Part shown: positions 9,119 to 17,857 of the stretch, piece by piece
How positions within the stretch are numbered: position 1 is the stretch's first letter
Layout: each line of letters starts with the position of its first letter
Assembly: GCA_021730785.1 (NCBI GenBank)
Contig: JAKFWF010000065.1
Coordinates: forward strand, 62,001-126,000
Source: Hyphomicrobiaceae bacterium
GTDB lineage: Bacteria; Pseudomonadota; Alphaproteobacteria; Rhizobiales; Hyphomicrobiaceae
Reading direction: 5' to 3'
DNA length: 64,000 nt
The notes under the pieces: model-generated
The model's database searches: none
Told to the model about the DNA's origin: nothing
The model's input: only the letters and a program-made list of their open reading frames with translations
Position numbers and translations under genes: made by a program

Positions 9119-10096
9119 TCAATCGATCTGGTCCTGGGACGCCTTGAACGAATCGCAGGCCTGCATGCTGCCGGTCTTGAAGCCCTGACTGAACCAACGC
9201 ACGCGGGCCGCCGCCGAACCGTGCGTAAACGCTTCCTTCACGACCCGGCCCGAGCCTAAGTTCTTCTGGATCATGTCGTCGCCGATCTGGGCGGCAGCGT
9301 TCAGCCCTTCCTCGATATCGCCCTGCTCCAACCGGTTCTTCAGCTGGTTGTTGAGGTTCGCCCAGACGCCGGCGAGGCAATCGGCCTGCAACTCCATCCG
9401 CACCTGGATCGCGTTGCCGGTGCGCTGGTCGGTGCGCTCTTTCATGCGCTGCACCCGATCGGCGATGCCGAGCAGGGTCTGCACGTGATGGCCGACCTCG
9501 TGGGCGACCACATAGGCCTGCGCGAAATCGCCAGGCGCGTTGAAGCGGCGCTTCAGTTCCTCGTAGAACGCCAGGTCGATGTAGACCTTCTGGTCGAGCG
9601 GGCAATAGAACGGACCCATGGCCGTCTGGCCCGTGCCGCAGGCGGTTTGTGTCGCGCGGCTGAAGATGACGAGTTGCGGCTCCTTGTACCTTTGACCGAA
9701 GCCCTGGAACACCTTGCCCCAGACATCCTCCGTGTCGGCGAGCACGCGGCCGACGAACTTCTTCATCTCATCGCTGTCGACGGCTGCCCGCTGGCCCGGG
9801 ATCTCGAATGGCGAGCGCTGGCTGCCCGCCTGCCGGCTCTGGTCGCTGCGCGGCAGTTGCGGCACCTGGCTCAGATCGGGACTACCGCCGCGCAGGAGAT
9901 CGAGCGGATTGAAGCCGAAGAACAGCATCACCGCACCGATGATCAGCATGGTGGTGAGGCTGAAGCCGCCGCGACCGCCACCGCCCATGGGGATCGGGAT
10001 CTGGATGCCGCCGCCGTTGCCGAACACGCCGCCGCCGCCCTGGCCCCGGCGATCCTCGACATTCTTGCTCTCGCGATCCTGATCGTCATAGCGCAT
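9119..10096 (-). CDS. ypfJ: Neutral zinc metallopeptidase (YpfJ/KPN_02809 type)
   Basis: 325 residues from ATG 10096, which has AGGA about 9 bases upstream; the frame extends further to 10270 but that extension lacks family features. The N-terminus is Gly-rich (IQIPIPMGGGG) with one membrane segment (about 48-62). The soluble domain contains the metalloprotease motif HEVGHH (His199, Glu200, His203) and the conserved CGTGQTAMGPFYCPLDQKVY block. This is Pfam family PF04228 (putative neutral zinc metallopeptidase), whose substrates are unknown. It converges on the SPOR gene, 28 bases apart. Confidence 0.9.
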   Translation of the reverse strand: MRYDDQDRESKNVEDRRGQGGGGVFGNGGGIQIPIPMGGGGRGGFSLTTMLIIGAVMLFFGFNPLDLLRGGSPDLSQVPQLPRSDQSRQAGSQRSPFEIPGQRAAVDSDEMKKFVGRVLADTEDVWGKVFQGFGQRYKEPQLVIFSRATQTACGTGQTAMGPFYCPLDQKVYIDLAFYEELKRRFNAPGDFAQAYVVAHEVGHHVQTLLGIADRVQRMKERTDQRTGNAIQVRMELQADCLAGVWANLNNQLKNRLEQGDIEEGLNAAAQIGDDMIQKNLGSGRVVKEAFTHGSAAARVRWFSQGFKTGSMQACDSFKASQDQID

Positions 10097-10406
10097 TGCA
10101 CGTGTCCTGCAGTTGGCGGCCGAACTCACGCGCTTATAGTGCATTTCGCCGATGGCCGCACAAGGTGGCCGTCGATTTTCGATGGCGGGCGGGAGTGGTC
10201 CGGGTTGGGTGGCCATGCGTGCTGACTTTGCCACTGACCTCGTACTACTGCCCCGACCGGGGCGGCGCATGAAGGTTTCGGGGAAGCTGTGTCAGCACTC
10301 AACAGACAGGCCGCTGGATCAATCGCCGTATACCGTGCCACACTCCTCTTGTTGATCGCCATGCCCAGACAAAGAGAACCGGGTGGGCGTAATCCAGGAG
10401 GAAGCA
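10097..10406. other. Intergenic region, no gene seen
   Basis: The divergent interval between the zinc peptidase and the cyclase gene. Both flanking starts have recognisable ribosome binding sites. No RNA gene, terminator hairpin or convincing small frame was found. Confidence 0.5.
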
Positions 10407-11366
10407 ATGAATACTGCAAAACTCGGCATCGTTGCCTTGGGTTTGACCCTCGCGACCACGGCCGCAATCTCACAGACACCCACGTGGCTGCCGCCTGCGG
10501 AAAAGGATCGTTGCCCATCGAAATGGGGTGCGGCCGACCAACGTGGCTCTGCCAATCACGTCAAGCCGGCGTCCATTCTGAAAGCGGCGCAAATGATTAA
10601 GACCGGCGAGATAATCGAGCTGGCGCATGTGCTGAACGACAAGATGCCGTTTTTCGGCACGCGGCGCTTTGACATGCACATCAAGCGCACGTTCCTCAAC
10701 CAGCCGGCAAACAAGCGCGGTTCGAACGAAGAGATCGTCATCTCCGAGATTGGCCAGGTTGGCACCCAATTCGACGGCTTCGCCCATCAGAGCCACGAAG
10801 ACAGCCTCTATAATTGCAACAAGATCAGCGAAATCGCCGGTCGAACCGGCTTCACCAAGCTCGGCATCCATCAGGTCGGCACGATCATGTCACGCGGGGT
10901 GATGATCGATGTGGCGGCCTATAAGGGTGTGGCGACCCTGCCTGATACCTACGAGATCACCGTCGAGGACCTCGAGGGTGCGCTCAAGAAGCAAGGCACG
11001 ACGTTGCAGCCGGGCGACGCCATCCTCATCAATACGGGGTGGCACAAGCTCTGGGCGGTCGACAATGCCCGCTATGTCAAGAGTTGCCCAGGCATCGGAC
11101 TCGGTGCTGCGCAGTGGCTGATCGCGAAGGATCCGGTGCTGCTTGGTGCCGACAACTGGCCGGTCGAGGTCTCGCCCAATCCTGACCCCATGATCTCGCT
11201 GCCGGTCCACCAACTCGCGCTGGTGGTCCATGGCGTGCATCTGCTGGAAAACCTGAAGCTCGACGATCTCGCCGCCAAGCAGGTGTACGAGTTCGCATTC
11301 ATGATGCAACCCATGAAGATGCAAGGTGCAAGCGGCTCGACCGTGGCACCAGTCGCAGTCAGGTAA
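10407..11366 (+). CDS. Secreted cyclase family protein (kynurenine formamidase-like fold)
   Basis: 319 residues starting at ATG 10407, preceded by AGGAGGAA at 10396-10403. A signal peptide (LGIVALGLTLATTAAISQ) implies export. The cyclase fold signature is present as GTQFDGFAHQS (family form G-T-H/Q-x-D-x-x-x-H), with MSRGVMIDV, and a GDAILINTGW strand. Members include kynurenine formamidase, isatin hydrolase and many unassigned secreted hydrolases; the GTQFDG variant places this among the uncharacterised secreted group. The substrate is not predictable. It is a single gene, convergent with malonyl-CoA decarboxylase. Confidence 0.8.
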   Translation: MNTAKLGIVALGLTLATTAAISQTPTWLPPAEKDRCPSKWGAADQRGSANHVKPASILKAAQMIKTGEIIELAHVLNDKMPFFGTRRFDMHIKRTFLNQPANKRGSNEEIVISEIGQVGTQFDGFAHQSHEDSLYNCNKISEIAGRTGFTKLGIHQVGTIMSRGVMIDVAAYKGVATLPDTYEITVEDLEGALKKQGTTLQPGDAILINTGWHKLWAVDNARYVKSCPGIGLGAAQWLIAKDPVLLGADNWPVEVSPNPDPMISLPVHQLALVVHGVHLLENLKLDDLAAKQVYEFAFMMQPMKMQGASGSTVAPVAVR

Positions 11367-11508
11367 GCGGGAACTTGCCTGGCTCCCGGCGCGTGCGGGC
11401 AACCACCCGCACCCGCCCCCTCACTTTGGTTCAGACGGCAGTATCGCTTCGCCGAAAGTTGGCGCGCAGTGCAGGGGCCGGCCGCCCTGCGCGCTGAGGA
11501 CTGCTGCT

Positions 11509-12927
11509 TCAAATCTCCTCGACCGCCGCCTTCCTAATCGGTGCCGGCAGCTTCTTCACGTCACTCGGCGCGCGGGCCTTGTCGTCGCGCCGCAGCAGGC
11601 TTCGGACAGCGCGCGAGGCAACCACCGTGCCTTCATTGGCATAGGCCTCGTGGTTGGCCTCGATCTCCTTCAGCTCGTACTTGTAGTTGACCATCAGGCC
11701 GTGCGCCTCGACCAGGCCCTTGCGCGACGCATCGCCCAGCCAGTTGATGCGCTCGAGCCTGGCGCCGTTGCCCAGATGAAAACGGGCGACGGGGTCGACC
11801 GGGCGGCCGTCCGCGGTCTTGGCCTGCAGGAAATAGTGCGCGGCCAACGCCATCAAAGATGGCTTCAACGTGGTCTCGGCCGCCACCGCCTCAACCCACT
11901 CGGGATCGTTGAGGGTCGCAAGTGCGGTGCGATCCGCCGCCGTCACCACGCCGGCCGCCGCATCGGCCCGCACCCGGTCGAGCCAGCGCGCGAAGTGCGG
12001 CACCGGCGACAGCGTGACGAAGGTCTTCAGCGAAGGGTGTTCCTTGGCCAGTTCCTCCGCCACCTGCTTGATCAGGAAGTTGCCGAACGAGATGCCCTTC
12101 AGCCCCTCCTGGCAGTTCGAGATCGAGTAAAACACGGCGGTGGTCGGCATCAGTGGGACGGCGGCCGACTTGCGCTCCTCCTGCAGCACGTCGGCGATAC
12201 CCTCGGGCGTTTCCGCCATCAAGGCGACCTCGACGAAGATCAGTGGCTCATCGATCAGCGAGGGATGGAAGAAGGCGAAGCAGCGCCGGTCGGCCGGATC
12301 GAGCCTTCGACGCAGATCGTCCCAGCCCTGGATTTCGTGCACGGCTTCATAGGCGATGATCTTGTCGAGGATGGCCGCCGGCGTCTGCCAGTCGATGCGG
12401 CGCAGCACGAGGAAGCCCCGGTTGAACCAGGAATAGAGCAGGTGCATGAGATCGCCATCGACCTGGGCGAGGGCCGCCGTCAACGCCGCATCGCCCTTTG
12501 GTTGGCGCAACAGATCGCGGCGCAGCGCGACGATCTCGGCCGTGGCGCCGGGCGCAAGATTGAGGCGGCGGAAAAACTCCTGCCGCGGGCTTTCGACAGC
12601 CGCCTGCAGGCGCATGAGCGTCGCATCGGACGGGTCCTTGGCAAAGGCTGCGGCGGCAACTCTTGCCTGCTCGCGATCGGGCTGCAGCGATTCCGCGAGA
12701 AAGCGGAAAAACGTGCGCTTCTCATCGACACTCGCCGTCCGGTAGCGGCTGAGCAGTTCGCGGGCGAGTACAACGCCCGAAGCTTCCCCCCGGCTCGACG
12801 TCAGCGCCGCCGCCAGCGCCTCGATGCTGTCGCCGTCCGCGTCGCCCCGCAGCGCCCACGGCAGATAGTGCCGCCCCTGCTCGGCGACCGTGTTCATGAG
12901 TTCCTGCAGAAACGAAACGTTGATCAT
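11509..12927 (-). CDS. Malonyl-CoA decarboxylase
   Basis: 472 residues. The N-terminal helical domain contains YRTASVDEKRTFFRFLAESL; the C-terminal catalytic domain contains RCFAFFHPSLIDEPLIFVEV, FYSISNCQEGLKGISFGNF, TLSPVPHFARWL (the Ser of this motif is the family's catalytic serine) and FHLGNGARLERINWLGD with the catalytic His. These are hallmark segments of malonyl-CoA decarboxylase (MatA/MLYCD), which releases acetyl-CoA and CO2 from malonyl-CoA. In rhizobia it is often in a matABC operon, but matB and matC are not adjacent here. Start at ATG 12927. Confidence 0.95.
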   Translation of the reverse strand: MINVSFLQELMNTVAEQGRHYLPWALRGDADGDSIEALAAALTSSRGEASGVVLARELLSRYRTASVDEKRTFFRFLAESLQPDREQARVAAAAFAKDPSDATLMRLQAAVESPRQEFFRRLNLAPGATAEIVALRRDLLRQPKGDAALTAALAQVDGDLMHLLYSWFNRGFLVLRRIDWQTPAAILDKIIAYEAVHEIQGWDDLRRRLDPADRRCFAFFHPSLIDEPLIFVEVALMAETPEGIADVLQEERKSAAVPLMPTTAVFYSISNCQEGLKGISFGNFLIKQVAEELAKEHPSLKTFVTLSPVPHFARWLDRVRADAAAGVVTAADRTALATLNDPEWVEAVAAETTLKPSLMALAAHYFLQAKTADGRPVDPVARFHLGNGARLERINWLGDASRKGLVEAHGLMVNYKYELKEIEANHEAYANEGTVVASRAVRSLLRRDDKARAPSDVKKLPAPIRKAAVEEI

Positions 12928-13281
12928 GGCTGCGGCCTCGTGCGTGCATGTCGCTTGTCGTCAAGGCAACACATAAGCGGCAAACCACGGCGCGGCAACG
13001 GGAGTGGGCGCCGCGCGCCAGTGCCTCGCCAAATCCAGATCGGATGCGCGCAAGGGCAAGCGGCGGCGCGAGCTGTTGATTGCCCAGATCCTGGCTGACC
13101 ATCGAGCATCGACGGCGCATCGCGAGCACCAGACCTCGGACATCGGCGCGTGGTCCGATCTCCACTCCCAATCCGCCAAGAGTGAGTTGTGCGTGGGAGA
13201 TACCTTGCTTCGCTGCAGAATACTGCCTAGCAGGGCACAGCAGCATGAGCTGCTTTTGCCCCACCGACGCAGAGAACCCCG
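12928..13281. other. Intergenic region, no gene seen
   Basis: 354 bases between divergently oriented malonyl-CoA decarboxylase and DedA genes. Frames crossing it are Arg-rich and lack starts with ribosome binding sites. It should hold both promoters; none is obvious by eye. Confidence 0.5.
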
Positions 13282-13809
13282 ATGGATTTCACGCACTACG
13301 TCACTCTGATCGTCGAGTTCGTGCGGGCGAACCAGACCTGGGCGGCGCCGATCGTCTTTGCGCTGGCGTTCGGCGAGAGCCTGGCATTCATGTCGCTGCT
13401 GCTGCCAGCGTCCGGGATCCTGCTCTTGATCGGAGGACTGATGGGCGCAAGCAACATTCCGTTCGTGCCGGTCTGCATCGCGGCTGCCGCCGGCAGCATC
13501 ATCGGCTACGGGATATCCTATTACATCGGCCTCTACTTCAAGGATTCGATCCCCAAGATCTGGCCGTTCTCGAAGTACCCCGACATGATCCCACGCGGGC
13601 GCATCTTCTTCGAGAAATGGGGCGCGCTCGGCGTGTTTCTCGGCCACTTTTTCGGCCCCCTGCGCGCCGTCATTCCCGTTGTGGCCGGCATGTATGAACT
13701 CAAGCAGCTGCCGTTTTGGACCGCCAACATCGTGTCGTCCTGCCTGTGGGCGTTCGGCATTCTGGCGCCAGGTGCGCTCGGCCTGAAGTGGCTGGGCTTC
13801 ATCGGTTGA
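13282..13809 (+). CDS. DedA family membrane protein 1
   Basis: 175 residues, shorter than the usual 190-220. Membrane segments lie at about 18-50 (PIVFALAFGESLAFMSLLLP, family motif E-x-x-x-x-x-P), 54-77 and 130-170. The DedA core pattern is visible: FEKWGALGVFLGHFFGPLRAVIPVVAGM (about 112-139), which holds the conserved F/R-x-x-P-x-x-A-G segment. DedA/SNARE-associated proteins act as lipid scramblases or flippases, probably recycling undecaprenyl phosphate or phospholipids and supporting envelope homeostasis. A second DedA gene follows 19 bases later, so the two are likely co-transcribed. Confidence 0.88.
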   Translation: MDFTHYVTLIVEFVRANQTWAAPIVFALAFGESLAFMSLLLPASGILLLIGGLMGASNIPFVPVCIAAAAGSIIGYGISYYIGLYFKDSIPKIWPFSKYPDMIPRGRIFFEKWGALGVFLGHFFGPLRAVIPVVAGMYELKQLPFWTANIVSSCLWAFGILAPGALGLKWLGFIG

Positions 13810-13828
13810 GTGCTGCAGGGGCGCGCAG

Positions 13829-14374
13829 ATGAGCAGCGCAATGCTGGGTGCTGCAGCGTTCGATGCCTCGCAGCTCGGCCGCTTCGTTGCGTTCATAGCG
13901 GCTCACCAGAGCACAATTTTGCCCCTGGTCTTCATCATCGGGCTGCTGAAGAGCACACCGGTGGTTACCGCCTTCATTCCCTCGACGGCCATGTTCGTTG
14001 CGCTCGCTGCGGCCTTTTCCGCCGGTGGCGGCGCGTTTGCCCCGCTGTGGCTCGCCGCTGCCACGGGTGCGACCACCGGTGACGCGCTGTTCTATGTACT
14101 GGGCCGGCAGCGCCGTGCGGTTATTTCGCAGACGTGGCCGGTATCGCGTGCTCCAGCCCTGCTGGCCCGCGGCGAAATCTTATTCGCACGCTGGGGCATC
14201 TGGAGCGTGCTTGGCGCCAAGTTCGTCTGGGGCATCCGCCCGTTCATCCCCATCATCGCTGGCATGTACCGCATGCCATTCCCACTGTTCCTCGCCGTTA
14301 CCAATCTGTCGTCGCTGATGTGGGCTGCGATCGGCATGGGTGCCGGTTTTGGCCTTGAGCAGGTGTGGCGGTAA
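13829..14374 (+). CDS. DedA family membrane protein 2
   Basis: 181 residues with the same architecture as the preceding gene: hydrophobic segments at about 18-70, a central amphipathic part, and FARWGIWSVLGAKFVWGIRPFIPIIAGM matching the DedA core, then a final membrane segment. In place of the Glu-containing first motif it has LLKSTPVVTAFIPST. The two DedA proteins are only distantly similar to one another, so a recent duplication is unlikely; they may work as a pair. The first ATG (13829) is used here, with ATG 13841 as an alternative. Confidence 0.85.
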   Translation: MSSAMLGAAAFDASQLGRFVAFIAAHQSTILPLVFIIGLLKSTPVVTAFIPSTAMFVALAAAFSAGGGAFAPLWLAAATGATTGDALFYVLGRQRRAVISQTWPVSRAPALLARGEILFARWGIWSVLGAKFVWGIRPFIPIIAGMYRMPFPLFLAVTNLSSLMWAAIGMGAGFGLEQVWR

Positions 14375-14493
14375 GCGCGCGCGGCACAGGCTCGCCCTTG
14401 CCATGGCGCCGGTGATCGCCTAGACGACGCGCATGAACCGCGGCGCACTGCGCCCCGGATCGCTCCCTTCATGCCAAGTCCAGGACCAATGCC

Positions 14494-14670
14494 ATGGCTG
14501 CCGCCAGATCATCCCGCTCGCCGCGCAACATCGAAACCCGCAAGAAGAAATCGCGTCGCACGGCCGCACGCCCCCCGCAATCGCGCAATCAAGGCAATAC
14601 GGCCGGCGTGCGCAAGCGCTTGAAGAAGATGGCCGGCAAGGCCCGCGCAGCAGCCGTCGCCCAGGCGTAA
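14494..14670 (+). CDS. Possible small basic protein, 58 residues
   Basis: The frame starts at ATG 14494 with AGGA about 8 bases upstream and ends at TAA 14670. The product is highly basic (RKKKSRRTAARPP and VRKRLKKMAGKARAAA) with an Ala/Lys/Arg composition like small nucleic-acid-binding proteins. No family is recognised. Support is the ribosome binding site, the regular codon use and the coherent charge pattern; a chance frame remains possible. Confidence 0.4.
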   Translation: MAAARSSRSPRNIETRKKKSRRTAARPPQSRNQGNTAGVRKRLKKMAGKARAAAVAQA

Positions 14671-14694
14671 TCGCTGCACCACCAACAGTTAGCA

Positions 14695-15417
14695 TTACAT
14701 GGCGCAGCCCATCGCCGTTGCCAGACCATGACAGCTGTCGGTGACGACGTCCCACGCCTGTTCGGCCTTCAGGTCGACCGCCTGGCTCGGCCCCTTCTCT
14801 GTCGGGCGCACGATGAAGGCCGTGCGCAGGCCGGTTGCAGCTGCCGCCGCCAGATCACCGTTGTGGGCCGCCGCGAGCATGAGTTCTGATGGCTTCAGGT
14901 TGAGGATCGCTGCGGTTCGCAGATAGGCCTCCGGCGTCGGCTTGTAGGCGCGCGAGGCTTCGGCCCCCAAAATCACGTTGAACGGCAGCCGACCAAACTT
15001 CGCGAGTCGGGTCAGCAGCCCGATGTTGCCGTTCGACAGCGTGCCGGTGATCACGCGGCTGTTCAGCCGCTCAAGCCCGCCCGGCATGTCTGGCCACGGC
15101 GCCAGGCGATGCCAGATCGTCACCAGATGTTCGATCTCGTGGGCGCCGAGCCCGGTGACGCCGAACGTGTCGAGCAGCTTCAGCAAACTCTCGCGATGCA
15201 GATCGTCGAGAATGGTGAAGGGGCGTCGCCCGGACCGCACCTCCTCCATCGACGGCTGATAGAGCCCGCGCCAGGCATCTGCGAAGGCGGTGCAGTCGAT
15301 GGCGAGGCCACGGCCGCGCGCGAAGCTCGTCAGCTCGGCGATCGTTGAGCCGCGCCAGTCGACGACGGTGCCGAACACGTCGAATACGATGGCCTTGACC
15401 TCAGACTTGGCATCCAT
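14695..15417 (-). CDS. Haloacid dehalogenase type II (HAD superfamily)
   Basis: 240 residues with the four HAD motifs: motif I FDVFGTVVDWRGS (nucleophile Asp in F-D-x-F-G-T, typical of L-2-haloacid dehalogenase), motif II TLSNGN, motif III AYKPTPEAYLRT, and the AAHNGDLAAAAATGLRTAFI segment that in this subfamily provides the second Asp. This pattern fits type II haloacid dehalogenases, which hydrolyse 2-haloacids, though many genomic members act on other small substrates. It lies 15 bases downstream of the DCC gene, on the same strand as aroC, so the three may be co-transcribed. Confidence 0.88.
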   Translation of the reverse strand: MDAKSEVKAIVFDVFGTVVDWRGSTIAELTSFARGRGLAIDCTAFADAWRGLYQPSMEEVRSGRRPFTILDDLHRESLLKLLDTFGVTGLGAHEIEHLVTIWHRLAPWPDMPGGLERLNSRVITGTLSNGNIGLLTRLAKFGRLPFNVILGAEASRAYKPTPEAYLRTAAILNLKPSELMLAAAHNGDLAAAAATGLRTAFIVRPTEKGPSQAVDLKAEQAWDVVTDSCHGLATAMGCAM

Positions 15418-15432
15418 GGCAGTGCGCTCTCC

Positions 15433-15927
15433 CTACTCGATCACCCGTGCCTGCCAACTGGGGTCGGGCCGGATGCAGGCATCCTTGCGGCCAAACAGCC
15501 GGTAGCGGTTTTTCGCGATCCTGTCGTAGCACCAATCTTGCAGCACGCCCGGCAGAACGGCAAAGGCGGCGAACAGGTGCCAGGGCCCACCGATCTGCTG
15601 CCCGACCCGCCGCGCCATGTCGAGCTTGCCGAGGGCAATGCCATTGTCGATCAGCAGCACGGTTTCGAAAGCGACCGGATCGAGCCCGTAGTGGCGAAAC
15701 AGCGCTTGGCCGAGGGCACCTTGCGCATGGGTAAATCGGAAGCGCCGGGCCCGATCGCGTGTGGCGATCATCGTCATGGCCGTTGAGCAGAGCACACAAA
15801 TGCCATCGTAGATGATCAGCGGTGCTTCGTCGGGGAATGCCGGCACCGCCGAATCATGGCGGTAGGAATAGGCTGGATGCGCCGCGAGCCGGTCAGCAAT
15901 GCGCGTCCCGGGCTGCACCGAAATCAC
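15433..15927 (-). CDS. DCC family protein (DUF393)
   Basis: 164 residues with the family signature: [12 protein letters not shown] near residue 40 and a C-terminal [12 protein letters not shown]. The paired D-x-x-C-x-x-C arrangement gives the family its name, and members are annotated as thiol-disulfide oxidoreductase-like although the biochemistry is poorly known. The start is GTG at 15927, which overlaps the aroC stop (GTGA), so translation is probably coupled to aroC. HAD dehalogenase follows. Confidence 0.88.
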   Translation of the reverse strand: MISVQPGTRIADRLAAHPAYSYRHDSAVPAFPDEAPLIIYDGICVLCSTAMTMIATRDRARRFRFTHAQGALGQALFRHYGLDPVAFETVLLIDNGIALGKLDMARRVGQQIGGPWHLFAAFAVLPGVLQDWCYDRIAKNRYRLFGRKDACIRPDPSWQARVIE

Positions 15928-17009
15928 CCCTGCTGCCCGCGGTGCCGCAGCAGATGGTCGGCGAGCACGATCGCCATCATCGCTTCACCGACGGGCACCG
16001 CGCGAATGCCGACGCAGGGGTCGTGCCGGCCCTTGGTCTGGATTTCGGTTTCCTGACCGTGACGGTCTATCGTGCGGCGGGCCGCGAGAATAGACGAGGT
16101 CGGCTTCACGGCGAACCGGCACACTACCGGCTGGCCGGTCGAAATGCCGCCCAGGATGCCGCCCGCATGGTTCGACAGGAACAGTGGCCGACCATCCGGG
16201 CCGATGCGGATTTCATCGGCGTTATCTTCGCCCGAGAGAACAGCACTCGCGAAGCCGTCACCGATCTCGACGCCCTTGACCGCGTTGATGCTCATCATCG
16301 CTGCGGCCAGATCCTGGTCGAGTTTCCCGTAAAGCGGCGCGCCAAGAGCGGCCGGCACACCATCTGCCACCACCTCGATGACAGCGCCACACGAGGAGCC
16401 CGCCTTGCGTACCCCGTCCAGGTAGTCGGCCCACGGCTGTACGCTGGCTGTATCAGCACAAAAGAATGGATTGGCATCGACCGCCGCCCAGTCCCACTTC
16501 GACCGGTCGATCTTGAGCGGACCAAGCTGGATCAGGCTTGCGCGAATGGTGACGCCGGCCAGGATCTTGCGTGCGACCGCGCCGGCCGCGACCCGGCACG
16601 CCGTCTCCCGCGCCGATGACCGCCCGCCGCCGCGGTAGTCGCGGATGCCGTACTTTTCCCAGTAGGTGATGTCGGCGTGGCCGGGACGGAACTTGTCCTT
16701 GATGTCACCGTAGTCCTTGGAGCGCTGGTCCACATTCTCGATCTGCAGCGCAATCGGCGCGCCCGTGGTCACTGCCACACCGGCGTCAGTCTCGAACACA
16801 CCCGACAGAATGCGCACCGCGTCCGGCTCCCGGCGCTGGGTTGTATAGCGCGATTGCCCCGGCCGCCGCTTGTCGAGGAACACCTGAATGTCTGCGGCGT
16901 TAAGCGCAATGCCCGCCGGACATCCGTCGACCACGCAGCCGATCGCTGGCCCATGGCTCTCGCCCCAGGTCGTGACTCTGAACAGGTGGCCGAAGGTGTT
17001 GTGTGACAT
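15924..17009 (-). CDS. aroC: Chorismate synthase
   Basis: 361 residues, normal length. Conserved signatures seen: [18 protein letters not shown] near the N-terminus, [16 protein letters not shown], the PROSITE-type [19 protein letters not shown] followed by [19 protein letters not shown], and [16 protein letters not shown]. The enzyme, dependent on reduced FMN, converts 5-enolpyruvylshikimate-3-phosphate to chorismate. The stop overlaps the GTG of the DCC gene. Directly upstream of the start are three 13-base tandem repeat units (17020-17056), which could lie in the leader or promoter. Confidence 0.97.
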   Translation of the reverse strand: MSHNTFGHLFRVTTWGESHGPAIGCVVDGCPAGIALNAADIQVFLDKRRPGQSRYTTQRREPDAVRILSGVFETDAGVAVTTGAPIALQIENVDQRSKDYGDIKDKFRPGHADITYWEKYGIRDYRGGGRSSARETACRVAAGAVARKILAGVTIRASLIQLGPLKIDRSKWDWAAVDANPFFCADTASVQPWADYLDGVRKAGSSCGAVIEVVADGVPAALGAPLYGKLDQDLAAAMMSINAVKGVEIGDGFASAVLSGEDNADEIRIGPDGRPLFLSNHAGGILGGISTGQPVVCRFAVKPTSSILAARRTIDRHGQETEIQTKGRHDPCVGIRAVPVGEAMMAIVLADHLLRHRGQQG

Positions 17010-17019
17010 GGACGTCCAT

Positions 17020-17056
17020 GTATCGCTGAATTGTATCGCTGACGTGTATCGCTGAA
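17020..17056. repeat. Three 13-bp iterons upstream of aroC
   Basis: TGTATCGCTGA occurs three times at exactly 13-base spacing (17020, 17033, 17046), with differing two-base spacers (AT, CG). The array begins 11 bases from the aroC start codon on its 5' side, so it lies in the aroC leader or promoter. Confidence 0.85.
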
Positions 17057-17250
17057 CGGCAGGGCACCCGCTCTACTGTGGGTAAACTGTGGATGGTCGG
17101 CTGCGCCAAGTGTATCTCTTAGGTGTCACAGTAGCAGCCCGCAAGGCCTGCCGCCCGCCGTGCCCCCGTGACTTTTCCTCCCTTTCACGTCTTACCATGC
17201 GACTGGTACCGCGTGATTCTAAAACTGTTGAAAACAAGAGGAGCTCAGGA

Positions 17251-17430
17251 ATGCGCAAACGAACGATCGCGCTCGGCGCGGTTGCGGTGGCCAGCATGTC
17301 ACTGGTGGGAGCAGCCGGTCCGGCTTATGCCTTGAAATGCAAGGCGCCTGAAAAGTGGAACGCCGTGGAGGGCAAATGCGAAAAGCTGGCCAAGAAGCCA
17401 GCCGCGACCAAGCCGAAGAAGCTCGCCTGA
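17251..17430 (+). CDS. Small secreted protein with a Cys pair (59 residues)
   Basis: Starts at ATG 17251 behind an AGGAG/AGGA-rich leader (17239-17250). A signal peptide (about residues 1-27, ending PAYA) precedes a mature part of only about 32 residues with two cysteines in the pattern C-x5-W-N-x5-C and a Lys/Pro-rich tail (KKPAATKPKK). The mature peptide is exported and probably disulfide-bonded. The gene 17641-17823 encodes a second mini-protein with the same Cys spacing. A strong terminator lies downstream at 17515. Function unknown. Confidence 0.7.
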   Translation: MRKRTIALGAVAVASMSLVGAAGPAYALKCKAPEKWNAVEGKCEKLAKKPAATKPKKLA

Positions 17431-17514
17431 GGCGGCACTTCGAAGCATCACATTCAATCACAGGGGACGGCCAGGCGGACTGAGCCCCCGCCGGGCAAGC
17501 CTCTCAACTCCAAC

Positions 17515-17557
17515 CAGAAAGGCCGAGGCGCCGCTGCCTCGGCCTTTCTGCTTTTCT
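17515..17557 (+). terminator. Strong intrinsic terminator
   Basis: A perfect 15-base stem: arms 17515-17529 and 17536-17550 with a six-base GCCGCT loop. A pyrimidine run (CTTTTCT) follows at 17551-17557, consistent with termination of the small secreted protein gene; the arms also end in T-rich bases. Confidence 0.85.
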
Positions 17558-17640
17558 CCGGCGCCGTGGCACGACAGCACTCACATTTGCCCACTGCAGG
17601 GATTACACTTCCCGCGAATGGAAATGAGCGTGTCGCTGCC

Positions 17641-17823
17641 ATGAACAACGGGACAACCGCGCTACTGGCAATCCTCACCCTGACCGTGGTCACCGCGTCC
17701 ACGGTCATCGCCAATGACCGGCAGTCCCGGCAGCCTGCTGGTTCGTGCGGCGTGTCCAAGACGTTCGACAAGAAATCGAAATCCTGCCTGCCGCGGAGCC
17801 AGCTGCAAGCATCGCAAAGCTGA
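17641..17823 (+). CDS. Second small secreted protein with the same Cys spacing (60 residues)
   Basis: Starting at ATG 17641, a hydrophobic export signal (ALLAILTLTVVTASTVIA) is followed by a short mature part with C-x5-F-D-x5-C, the same 12-residue Cys spacing and aromatic-Asn/Asp centre as the protein at 17251. The tail is Ser/Gln-rich. Upstream sequence also translates in frame from 17566 but that extension destroys the signal peptide. The next gene starts 34 bases after the stop, suggesting co-transcription. No known family is assigned. Confidence 0.65.
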   Translation: MNNGTTALLAILTLTVVTASTVIANDRQSRQPAGSCGVSKTFDKKSKSCLPRSQLQASQS

Positions 17824-17857
17824 AACGACGTTTCGGATCATGGTTCCGGGGTTCAAC

